This document shows, piece by piece, positions 18,178 to 25,222 of a stretch of 64,000 bases of DNA. The position numbers and the translations under genes are program-made. The number at the start of each line of letters is the position of its first letter. Position 1 is the stretch's first letter. The notes below the pieces were generated by a model, which was not told the origin of the DNA, made no database searches, and worked only from the letters and a program-made list of their open reading frames with translations. This DNA is from Halomonas sp. GT (GTDB lineage Bacteria > Pseudomonadota > Gammaproteobacteria > Pseudomonadales > Halomonadaceae), in the NCBI RefSeq assembly GCF_002082565.1, contig NZ_CP020562.1, positions 2,914,001-2,978,000 on the forward strand. Reading direction: 5' to 3'.

Positions 18178-20583
18178 ATGACGGCCCCTGTCTCTCCCAC
18201 GCTTCTTGGACTCGGCTCTGCTGGGCTTATAGAAGATTATTTAAATCAGCTTGGCGAGGGACAGCTCGGCGTTGCAGATGCCATGGTGGACCGTCATGGT
18301 CAACTACGGCCTGGCTGGGAAAGCCTTCTTGGGTCATTGGAATCACTTGGCCCAGAAGGTCGTCTTCAACAACATGAGGAGATTCAGCGGCTGCTGGGCG
18401 AAAATGGCGTCATCTTTAATATGCACGATGACGCCCGCAGATCCTGGCGATTAGACCCACTTCCTTGGGTCATCGACCACGCTCAGTGGCAAGCTCTGGA
18501 ATTAGGGCTGATTCAACGCACTCGGCTGTTGAATGCTCTCTTTGATGATATCTACGGTGCGCGCAGTCTGTTTGATTCGGGCTTATTGCCAACTCAAGCG
18601 TTACTTGCCTCGCCGCTTTTGCTGCTTCCCTGCCACGGATCTCAACCCAGCGACCGTCCGGCAATAAGTTTCCACGGTGTTGATGTCATTCAGGACACTG
18701 AAGGCCAGTGGCGCGTAATTGGTGACCGTTTGCAGGCCCCTTCAGGCACAGGGTTCTCCCTCGAAAATCGCATTTTAATGGCGCGAGCACTGCCTGAAAT
18801 GTACCGCAATGCCCCCCTTAAGCGGCTAGCTGGCTTTCTCGACAATTATCACCGCACCCTAACGGCGCTCGCCTATCAACATCGTGACAACCCAAACGTC
18901 GTGCTGCTCACTCCAGGCCCCAGCAGTCCGCGCTATTTTGAGCACGCGTATCTTGCTAACTACCTCAATATCGATCTTGCCGAAGGACAGGATTTAGTCG
19001 TCAGGGATTCACAGCTATGGCTACGTACGTTAGGCGGCTTACAACCAGTGGATGTGGTACTGCGTCACTGTGACGATGCCTACTGCGACCCGCTTGAACT
19101 GCGTGGCGACTCTCAACTTGGCGTGCCCGGTTTACTACAAGCCACCCGCGCTAGCGGTGTGGCGATATCAAACGCTCTAGGTGTGGGCATTCTGGAGTCA
19201 CCCGAGCTTGCCGACTATCTGCCCGCTCTATGCGAGCATTTGCTAGGAGAAAAGTTACTTCTGCCTACTGCAGATGCTACGACGCAGCCAGCTACTGCGC
19301 CGATATTTGATAGTAATATGCAACGTTTATCGCCCACTACGCTAAACCTTCGCTGCTTTATTACCCGCTCAGCGAGGAGTATCACAACACTGGGGCAACA
19401 GCTCAGCGACTATCATGTTATGCCTGGCGGGTTAGCCTGGGTTGGCCCCCCTGGCACTCCGTCATTAAGCAGCCCTATCGTGAAGGATGTATGGGTCACC
19501 GCCAACACCCCTCAGCCCCATGTCAGCCAGCTTCGCCAAGCCCGTGGTCCGGTAGTGGCCACTCGGGATGGCACGGACCTCCCTAGCCGTGTGGCCGAAA
19601 GTCTTTTTTGGCTGGGTCGCTACGGCGAACGTCTGGATGCTAGAGCGCGTTTGCTTCGTGAAGCGCTGATGCGATTAATGGAAATTGATCAGGACGAGAT
19701 AGCGGACCAGTTGCTTGATGAGCTGCTAATAGCACTGGAAATCACCACCCTTAACGAGGACGGTGAAGGCGCCAAACCGCCACTCGCTGGATTCGTTCAG
19801 AAACGCGCGGCGTTGCTCGCCCAATTTGACGACACGGATGCCCAGGCCTTGCAAGCGCTGTTTGACCAACTGCTTCGTAACGCTCGTAGCGTTCGCGACC
19901 ATCTAGGGGACGATTCTTGGCGTGTGATTAACCAGCTTCGCCAACGCGTTAGTGCGTTTAACTCAAGCCTTGGTGCCAGTGCTGCACGACGCGCTTGTGA
20001 GGGGCTTTCCGCGCAAATAGCCGCCTTTTTTGGCCTGTGTAACGAAACTATGCCTCATCATTACGGCTGGCGGTTTATGGATATTGGCCGCTTTTTAGAT
20101 CGTGTCTTAGGCCTGCTGTCACTTCTCAAACTGACCCTTAACGCTCCTCACTCTCCAGGCCTTGCACTCTGGGAAGTAGTGCTGGCCACCACCGACAACT
20201 TTACTGCGTATCGCAGGCGGTATCGCAGCGAACTGCACCCTGAAGCGATTCTTGATTTACTTCTTTTTGATGAAACTAACCCTCGCTCAGTGGGTTACAT
20301 GCTCAAACGCCTTGAACGTCAAATGAACCGCCTGCCGGGCAGCTCGTCTCCCTATCGAAATGCGGAGCGCCGCTTGTTAATTCAGGCCAATGCGGCGCTT
20401 CATTTAGCCGATATTGATCGCCTCAACCATCTTACCGATACCCCTGAGGCACAAGAAGCGCTTGAGCAATTGCTTGATCAACTGATTGATCCGCTAACAG
20501 CACTTTCAGATGCCATTAGTCATAGCCACTTCAGCCATGTCGAGCGGCCGCGGCAATTAGTGAGCATGGAGCCTGACGCATGA
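18178..20583 (+). CDS. Fused circularly permuted ATP-grasp/alpha-E protein, ATP-binding segment apparently missing
   Basis: An 801-residue fusion: ATP-grasp-like part at about 1-460 (LQAPSGTGFSLENR, VVLLTPGPSSPRYFEHAYLA, VMPGGLAWVG) and alpha-E part from about 468 (LPSRVAESLFWLGRYGERLD) to the end. Compared with the stand-alone ATP-grasp at 12859, the stretch between LLGEKLLLP (about 355-363) and the VMPGGL motif (414) is very short. The segment that should hold the ATP-grasp lysine (KPA...GYG or similar) is not seen, and a low-complexity Ala/Thr/Pro linker is found instead. It may therefore be catalytically inactive or structural. The ATG at 18178 is chosen over an in-frame TTG at 18157. The last codons overlap the next gene (ATGA). 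Confidence 0.9.
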   Translation: MTAPVSPTLLGLGSAGLIEDYLNQLGEGQLGVADAMVDRHGQLRPGWESLLGSLESLGPEGRLQQHEEIQRLLGENGVIFNMHDDARRSWRLDPLPWVIDHAQWQALELGLIQRTRLLNALFDDIYGARSLFDSGLLPTQALLASPLLLLPCHGSQPSDRPAISFHGVDVIQDTEGQWRVIGDRLQAPSGTGFSLENRILMARALPEMYRNAPLKRLAGFLDNYHRTLTALAYQHRDNPNVVLLTPGPSSPRYFEHAYLANYLNIDLAEGQDLVVRDSQLWLRTLGGLQPVDVVLRHCDDAYCDPLELRGDSQLGVPGLLQATRASGVAISNALGVGILESPELADYLPALCEHLLGEKLLLPTADATTQPATAPIFDSNMQRLSPTTLNLRCFITRSARSITTLGQQLSDYHVMPGGLAWVGPPGTPSLSSPIVKDVWVTANTPQPHVSQLRQARGPVVATRDGTDLPSRVAESLFWLGRYGERLDARARLLREALMRLMEIDQDEIADQLLDELLIALEITTLNEDGEGAKPPLAGFVQKRAALLAQFDDTDAQALQALFDQLLRNARSVRDHLGDDSWRVINQLRQRVSAFNSSLGASAARRACEGLSAQIAAFFGLCNETMPHHYGWRFMDIGRFLDRVLGLLSLLKLTLNAPHSPGLALWEVVLATTDNFTAYRRRYRSELHPEAILDLLLFDETNPRSVGYMLKRLERQMNRLPGSSSPYRNAERRLLIQANAALHLADIDRLNHLTDTPEAQEALEQLLDQLIDPLTALSDAISHSHFSHVERPRQLVSMEPDA

Positions 20584-21449
20584 ATTACATGTTGCGGCAC
20601 ACCACACGCTATCACTACAGCGCGCCTGTCACGCTATGTCATAGTGAAGCACGTGTGTTGCCTCGCAAAACACTGCACCAGGAATGCGGTGCATCTGAGC
20701 TAACCATCAGTCCATTGCCACAGGTTCAAGCAGAGCGGCGGGATATATTCGGTAATCGTGTGCTCTATTTTGCGATGGAAGATGTTCACCAATCCCTAGA
20801 CGTGACGGTAACAACTCAGCTGAACACACAACCGCTGCCGCCGTTACCTAATACCTCTAACGCGTGGGAAAGCGTCGCCGAGCAACTCAATGGCGATAGC
20901 CGTTTTGATATGCAGCTGTATCGTTTAGATTCACCGTTTATTCGCCGTAACGCTGAATTGGCTGCCTTTGCTAGCACCTGTTTCACACCCGGCCGCCCAG
21001 TTATAGAGAGCGCGCTGGCACTCAATCAACTGATCTACGAGACATTCGAGTACGACCCAAGCTTCACCACGCTCGCGACTCCGCTTAGCGATGTGCTGAC
21101 TAACCGACGCGGTGTGTGCCAAGATTTTGCTCACCTAGCGATTGGTGCACTGCGTTCAGTGGGTTTAGCCGCGCGCTACGTAAGCGGTTATTTGGAAACC
21201 CAACCGCCTCCTGGCCAGCCTCGCTTAGTAGGCGCAGATGCCTCTCATGCTTGGTTAGCCACTTGGATACCCGAGTGGGGCTGGCTGGCACTTGACCCCA
21301 CCAACGGCACCATTGCTGGCGAGCAGCATCCCGTGCTCGCTTGGGGGCGTGACTATGCTGATGTCGCGCCGTTAAAAGGCGTCATGAACGGCGGTGGTGA
21401 ACATCAGCTTGAGGTTGAGGTGGATGTAATGCCGATTAACGCTGGATAA
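20580..21449 (+). CDS. Transglutaminase-like cysteine peptidase family protein
   Basis: A 289-residue protein: N-terminal beta-sandwich (residues about 1-85, beginning LRHTTRYHYSAPV) and a transglutaminase-like core with intact Cys180 (RRGVCQDFAHLAI), His223 (DASHAWLATW) and Asp239 (LALDPTNG). It starts by 4-nt ATGA overlap with the ATP-grasp/alpha-E fusion, so they are translationally coupled. No signal peptide is seen, so action is probably cytoplasmic. The fold hydrolyses or transfers amide bonds; with the adjacent ligase-like enzymes it suggests a make-and-trim pair (inference). The 3' end overlaps the convergent TRAP permease gene by 14 bp. Confidence 0.93.
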   Translation: MNYMLRHTTRYHYSAPVTLCHSEARVLPRKTLHQECGASELTISPLPQVQAERRDIFGNRVLYFAMEDVHQSLDVTVTTQLNTQPLPPLPNTSNAWESVAEQLNGDSRFDMQLYRLDSPFIRRNAELAAFASTCFTPGRPVIESALALNQLIYETFEYDPSFTTLATPLSDVLTNRRGVCQDFAHLAIGALRSVGLAARYVSGYLETQPPPGQPRLVGADASHAWLATWIPEWGWLALDPTNGTIAGEQHPVLAWGRDYADVAPLKGVMNGGGEHQLEVEVDVMPINAG

Positions 21450-22701
21450 GCCCATTGGTTAACCACGGCACCCAGGCAAGAATCACAAGGGTCATTAACG
21501 TCGCTAGCAAAAACGGCAGCAGCGAGCGAAATATTTTAAGCGGCGGCGCGCCAGTCATTGAGGAGGCGATAAACAGTCCAGCCCCAACGGGAGGCGTCAA
21601 TAAGCCCATCACTAGGGTTAAACACACCACCACGCCAAACTGATACGGGCTAATAGCGAACTGACTTTGGGCAATGGGCATTAAAATTGGCACGACTAAG
21701 ATCAGCGCCGCAATGCCATCAATCACCATTCCCACTAACAGCAGTGCGCCAATCACCAGCAGCAAGAACACGAAGGGGTCGCTGGTCAACGCCGCAATCC
21801 ATGCAGCGGCCATTTGCGGAAGTTGCTCGTAAATCACCACCCAGCCAAACACGCCAGCGGCGGCAATCAGCATAATGACCAATCCCGCATTAATCGCTGT
21901 GCGAGTCAGCACCTGGGGTAACTGACGTAAGCGCAGGTCTCCGTACACAAAGCGTCCCATCATCAATGCCGCAAGAGAGGCCAGCGCAGCCGACTCGGTT
22001 GGAGTGGCAACCCCCCACAAAATACCGCCAATAATGATCACTGGAATGAGTAGTGCCGGCAGCCCCCAAAGCAGGTCATGAAGTGCCTGAGGGCGAGTAG
22101 GCCACTGGCCTTTAGGGTATTGCTGAACCAAGCCTACCAAGGCAATGACTACAAAAAAGCTTGTTCCTAAGAGCAGTCCCGGTAGCAACCCAGCAATAAA
22201 CATTTCCGCAATGGGCACTTGGGCCATGACGCCAAACAACACAAACAGCATGGACGGCGGAATAATCGGCGACAGTAGCCCACCCGCGGCAGTAATTGCC
22301 GCACTGTAGGATTTGTCGTAACCCTCTTGCTCCATTGCGGGCACCATCGCACGGGACATAATGGCAATTTGTGAGGCTGCCGAACCAATAATCGCAGCCA
22401 TCATCATGTTGGCGACTAAATTGATATAGGCGAGACCACCGCGAAACCCTCCGACTAAAATGCGTGCTAGAGCGATTAAACGGCGGGTTAAACCGCCCTC
22501 ATTCATTAGTTCGCCCGCCAACATAAATAACGGAATCGCCAACAGTCCATAGCTTTCAATGGCGCTAAACAGCTGCTGTGGATACGAATCAAACAACACC
22601 GTATTGCCTGACATCTGGATATACCAAAGGGCAGTCAATGCCAGTACTAGCGCAATTGGCACAGCGCCGAGCAACAGCAGCAAAAAAACAGCAATCGTCA
22701 T
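21436..22701 (-). CDS. TRAP transporter large permease (DctM type)
   Basis: A 421-residue membrane protein with about 11-12 hydrophobic helices, the channel-forming subunit of a tripartite ATP-independent periplasmic (TRAP) transporter. Family stretches include MNEGGLTRRLIALARILVGGFRGGLAYINL, split here as NEGGLTRRL and GGFRGGLAYINLVANM, then AAGGLLSPIIPPS and GLLTPPVGAGLF. It couples solute uptake to a sodium gradient. The start at 22701 fits the family N-terminus; no strong ribosome site is visible, suggesting coupling to the small permease gene 28 nt upstream. The substrate is not known from the sequence. Confidence 0.93.
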   Translation of the reverse strand: MTIAVFLLLLLGAVPIALVLALTALWYIQMSGNTVLFDSYPQQLFSAIESYGLLAIPLFMLAGELMNEGGLTRRLIALARILVGGFRGGLAYINLVANMMMAAIIGSAASQIAIMSRAMVPAMEQEGYDKSYSAAITAAGGLLSPIIPPSMLFVLFGVMAQVPIAEMFIAGLLPGLLLGTSFFVVIALVGLVQQYPKGQWPTRPQALHDLLWGLPALLIPVIIIGGILWGVATPTESAALASLAALMMGRFVYGDLRLRQLPQVLTRTAINAGLVIMLIAAAGVFGWVVIYEQLPQMAAAWIAALTSDPFVFLLLVIGALLLVGMVIDGIAALILVVPILMPIAQSQFAISPYQFGVVVCLTLVMGLLTPPVGAGLFIASSMTGAPPLKIFRSLLPFLLATLMTLVILAWVPWLTNGLIQR

Positions 22702-22729
22702 AAACGTACCGTCAATAGGGTAAGCAGGG

Positions 22730-23305
22730 CTAACGTAGCGTTTTGGCGGTCGGTTCTTGAGTCGGGGTTCGCCACTGTTTGAGTGACTGTATAAGATTCG
22801 CCCAGCCATGTAGGCTAAGAGAAAATGCAAACCATGGCACAATTAACCACGCCCAGAATTTCTTTACGCCAAGAGTGGAGGTATTTTCAGCGTAAATAAA
22901 ATTGAATGTTTGCCCCTGAAAAGCGCGGGTATCAAACCCTACTTGCACTAGTGCAAGAGGCTGATACCAACGCCAGCAAAGCCACGCTAACAGCAGAGCA
23001 AATAACAGCACCATGGCATCTACCCAGATGCCTATCAGTTTCCGGCCGGTTTGCGGTAGCAGGTCGCTCAGTAGTGTGACCGCTATTCCCTGGCGGCGTT
23101 TAAACACCGTGCCGGCTATTAAGAATGTCATCCAGATCATGGCGTAAATCGCCAGCTCGCTAATCCAATAAAGCGGGCTACCTAGCGCGCGAAACGCAAT
23201 ATTGGTGAGAATTAGACAGGTAACCGCCGCTGCTAAAGCAGCGGCGGCAATCTCTTCACAGCGTGCAAGCCCCGATGAAAAACGTTGCAGCATACTACTC
23301 GTCAC
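22730..23305 (-). CDS. TRAP transporter small permease (DctQ type)
   Basis: A 191-residue protein with four hydrophobic helices (for example AAAALAAAVTCLILTNIAF, WISELAIYAMIWMTFLIAGT, VDAMVLLFALLLAWLCW) and the conserved KRRQGIAVTLLSD loop. It is the small membrane subunit of the TRAP system. Its start overlaps the end of the binding-protein gene by 11 bp, so the order dctP-dctQ-dctM is one operon read leftward. The C-terminal tail (from about residue 175) is polar and cytoplasmic. Confidence 0.92.
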   Translation of the reverse strand: MTSSMLQRFSSGLARCEEIAAAALAAAVTCLILTNIAFRALGSPLYWISELAIYAMIWMTFLIAGTVFKRRQGIAVTLLSDLLPQTGRKLIGIWVDAMVLLFALLLAWLCWRWYQPLALVQVGFDTRAFQGQTFNFIYAENTSTLGVKKFWAWLIVPWFAFSLSLHGWANLIQSLKQWRTPTQEPTAKTLR

Positions 23306-24281
23306 GTAACCGGTCAGCTTCGTCGCGTAACGTTTCTAACATAGGTGCCTTAGGCGCCCAGATGCTTTCCCACTGGGCTATGGCGTCAGAGAAAAAATCA
23401 GCATCCGCTTCAACAATGTTGATATCTAAGGCGCGGATTTCCTCTTCCTGAGCGGCATCCATCTCTTCAAAGCCCACTAGCACGTTCTCAAGGTGCTCAG
23501 ACATCGCAGTGTCAATCAGCTCACGGTCTTCTTCAGACAGCTCACGCCATACTCGCCCAGACACGACACCCACCATAGGGAACATCATATGGTTAGAAAT
23601 CAGCAGGTTTTCCGCCTGCTCGTAGAATTTCAAAATTAAAATAGAGTCGAAATCCATATCAATGGCATCGACCTGACCGTTAGCCAGCGCGTCATACACT
23701 TCTAATAACGGCATGGGCGCAGGGGCCGCACCAGTAGCCGTATAGAAATCACGAATCGGCTCAAATGGGGTAATACGTAAACGCTGCCCCTGCAGATCAT
23801 CGGCGCTTTCAATAGGATCACGGCTGAGCACTTGGCGCATGCCTACCATGCCATAGCCAACGCCAATTAAACCGACTTCTTCTGGCATTAATTCGAGTAA
23901 TTCCCCAGCCGCGTCAGAGCGTAAAAGACGTGCCGCGTGATTAACGTCATCGACCAAGTAAGGTGCGTATAGTGCGCCAAAATCGGGAATACGGTTGGAA
24001 ATTTCGGCAATCGTCAAGAAAGCCATATCTAATGCACCAGTTTGAAGCTGCTGAACCATCTGCGCTTCATTGCCAAGTTGCTGAGCTGGAAAAACACTAA
24101 CGCTATGCTCGCCACCAGAGCGCTCGTTAAGTGTTTGGGCAAAGGCTTCCGCCTCGGTAGACCATAGATGCTGTGCAGGCGTGATAAGGCCGAGACGAAA
24201 ATCCCGCGCTTGAGCACTCATGGCTGAAACGGCGAGCGTGGCTGCTGCGCAGGCAAGCGAAAGCGTTTTGATGCGATTCAT
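23295..24281 (-). CDS. TRAP transporter periplasmic substrate-binding protein (DctP type)
   Basis: A 328-residue secreted binding protein. A signal peptide is clear (MNRIKTLSLACAAATLAVSA, cleavage after AQA near residue 25). The mature part has family marks: RLGLITPAQHLWSTEAEAFA, FPAQQLGNEAQMVQQLQTG, and a region LRITPFEPIRDFYTATGAAP with the arginine that usually contacts a carboxylate of the ligand (likely R147 of GQRLRITP). A carboxylated substrate is therefore expected, but which one is unknown. First gene of the operon. A 7-bp inverted repeat lies about 20 nt before the start. Confidence 0.92.
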   Translation of the reverse strand: MNRIKTLSLACAAATLAVSAMSAQARDFRLGLITPAQHLWSTEAEAFAQTLNERSGGEHSVSVFPAQQLGNEAQMVQQLQTGALDMAFLTIAEISNRIPDFGALYAPYLVDDVNHAARLLRSDAAGELLELMPEEVGLIGVGYGMVGMRQVLSRDPIESADDLQGQRLRITPFEPIRDFYTATGAAPAPMPLLEVYDALANGQVDAIDMDFDSILILKFYEQAENLLISNHMMFPMVGVVSGRVWRELSEEDRELIDTAMSEHLENVLVGFEEMDAAQEEEIRALDINIVEADADFFSDAIAQWESIWAPKAPMLETLRDEADRLRDE

Positions 24282-24303
24282 GCAAAGCCTCTTGTATCCA
24301 GCG

Positions 24304-24322
24304 GAAGCGCCTAGAGCGCTTC
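24304..24322. promoter_or_regulatory. Inverted repeat in the leader of the TRAP operon
   Basis: GAAGCGC and GCGCTTC are separated by CTAGA, 23-41 bp before the dctP-type start. It could be an operator or a leader hairpin. On the + strand it is followed by TTTTTT, but no + gene precedes it, so it is not likely a + terminator. Confidence 0.35.
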
Positions 24323-24359
24323 GCGTGTTTTTTAATTGATAGGCCTTGAGAATACCTTA

Positions 24360-24396
24360 GCGTTAGCGTTAATGGCACCCGCCATTACGCTAACGC
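24360..24396 (-). terminator. Strong hairpin downstream of the DUF3581 gene
   Basis: GCGTTAGCGTTAATGGC (24360-24376) pairs with GCCATTACGCTAACGC (24381-24396) with one bulged T and a 4-nt loop. It starts 11 nt after the DUF3581 stop on the minus strand. No T run follows on either strand, so it may protect a 3' end or act as a weak terminator. Confidence 0.5.
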
Positions 24397-24407
24397 AACG
24401 GCGCTAC

Positions 24408-25115
24408 TTACGCTGCCTCGTAAGCCGCCTTTAAGCGATAGAACTCATCAACAATCGCTGCCATTTCAGTCGCATCGTAATCACACAAGCCACTAACAAC
24501 TAGTTTCTTCGAGCCCACCCCAACCGCTTCTCCAGCAGACTCAATCGAAAACTCAAGCAAGGCATCGGCACGCTTACCTTGAACCTCTAACGAGGAGCTC
24601 GTTAAGGCTAAGTTTGGCGAGAAACCGTCTAAGCGCTCTAAGGAAAATCCCATGCTGTCGTAAATAACCAAGGGGCGCTTGGGATTAAACATTACCCCAT
24701 GCTGCTCCATCAAAGGCTTTAAATAGTGAGGAAAATTCTTACCTGAAAACGCCACATAGCAACGGGCAAATGCCTCAATAGCCGCTTCATCGTGAGTCAC
24801 CTCTCCGCCACGAGTCACCTGCAGATAGCACTTGCCCCCTTCATCGCAGACAAGTAGATCACCATTCGCTTCTTCACTAAACTTGAGAGGAGTGTCAGCT
24901 CCTACCATATTGGTGAAGCGAAATTCCATTTGTCGCGACAACCCAAACTTCACCAACACCAGCGTAAATAGCAGGTCTCCAGGTACGCAAAAACGGCGCG
25001 CATCTGGATTGTGAATCGGGTTGTAATCGCCGGCCACGCCCTTGGCGAAACGGCTGGCCTGCTCAGCAGAGATCACAACATACTCTCCGCGTTGCGCGTA
25101 AAAATCCTTGAACAT
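24408..25115 (-). CDS. DUF3581 family protein
   Basis: A 235-residue soluble protein of the DUF3581 family, recognised from the opening EYVVISAEQASRFAKGVAGDYNPIHNPDARRFCVPGDLLF, split here as ISAEQASRFAKGVAGD and YNPIHNPDARRFCVPGDL. The arrangement FAK-x-x-AGD-x-NPIH resembles the hydratase motif of MaoC/hot-dog proteins, so an acyl-binding hot-dog fold is plausible. This is inference and no activity is known to me. It is transcribed divergently from the large envelope protein at 25223, with about 107 nt between. A strong hairpin follows the gene. Confidence 0.85.
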   Translation of the reverse strand: MFKDFYAQRGEYVVISAEQASRFAKGVAGDYNPIHNPDARRFCVPGDLLFTLVLVKFGLSRQMEFRFTNMVGADTPLKFSEEANGDLLVCDEGGKCYLQVTRGGEVTHDEAAIEAFARCYVAFSGKNFPHYLKPLMEQHGVMFNPKRPLVIYDSMGFSLERLDGFSPNLALTSSSLEVQGKRADALLEFSIESAGEAVGVGSKKLVVSGLCDYDATEMAAIVDEFYRLKAAYEAA

Positions 25116-25222
25116 GGCTTTGCTGCCTGCCTAGCGTTGAAATCGAAAACCCATTACGGCCCCACGACGCGCATAATGCCATAAAACACGCGCCGACAGG
25201 AGTCATCTGCAAGGAAGCCCGT

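Noticed and set aside
24301..24335. + strand intrinsic terminator (GAAGCGC hairpin then T6)
   Set aside because: No + strand gene upstream; it lies in the leader of the TRAP operon, so recorded as a dyad instead.
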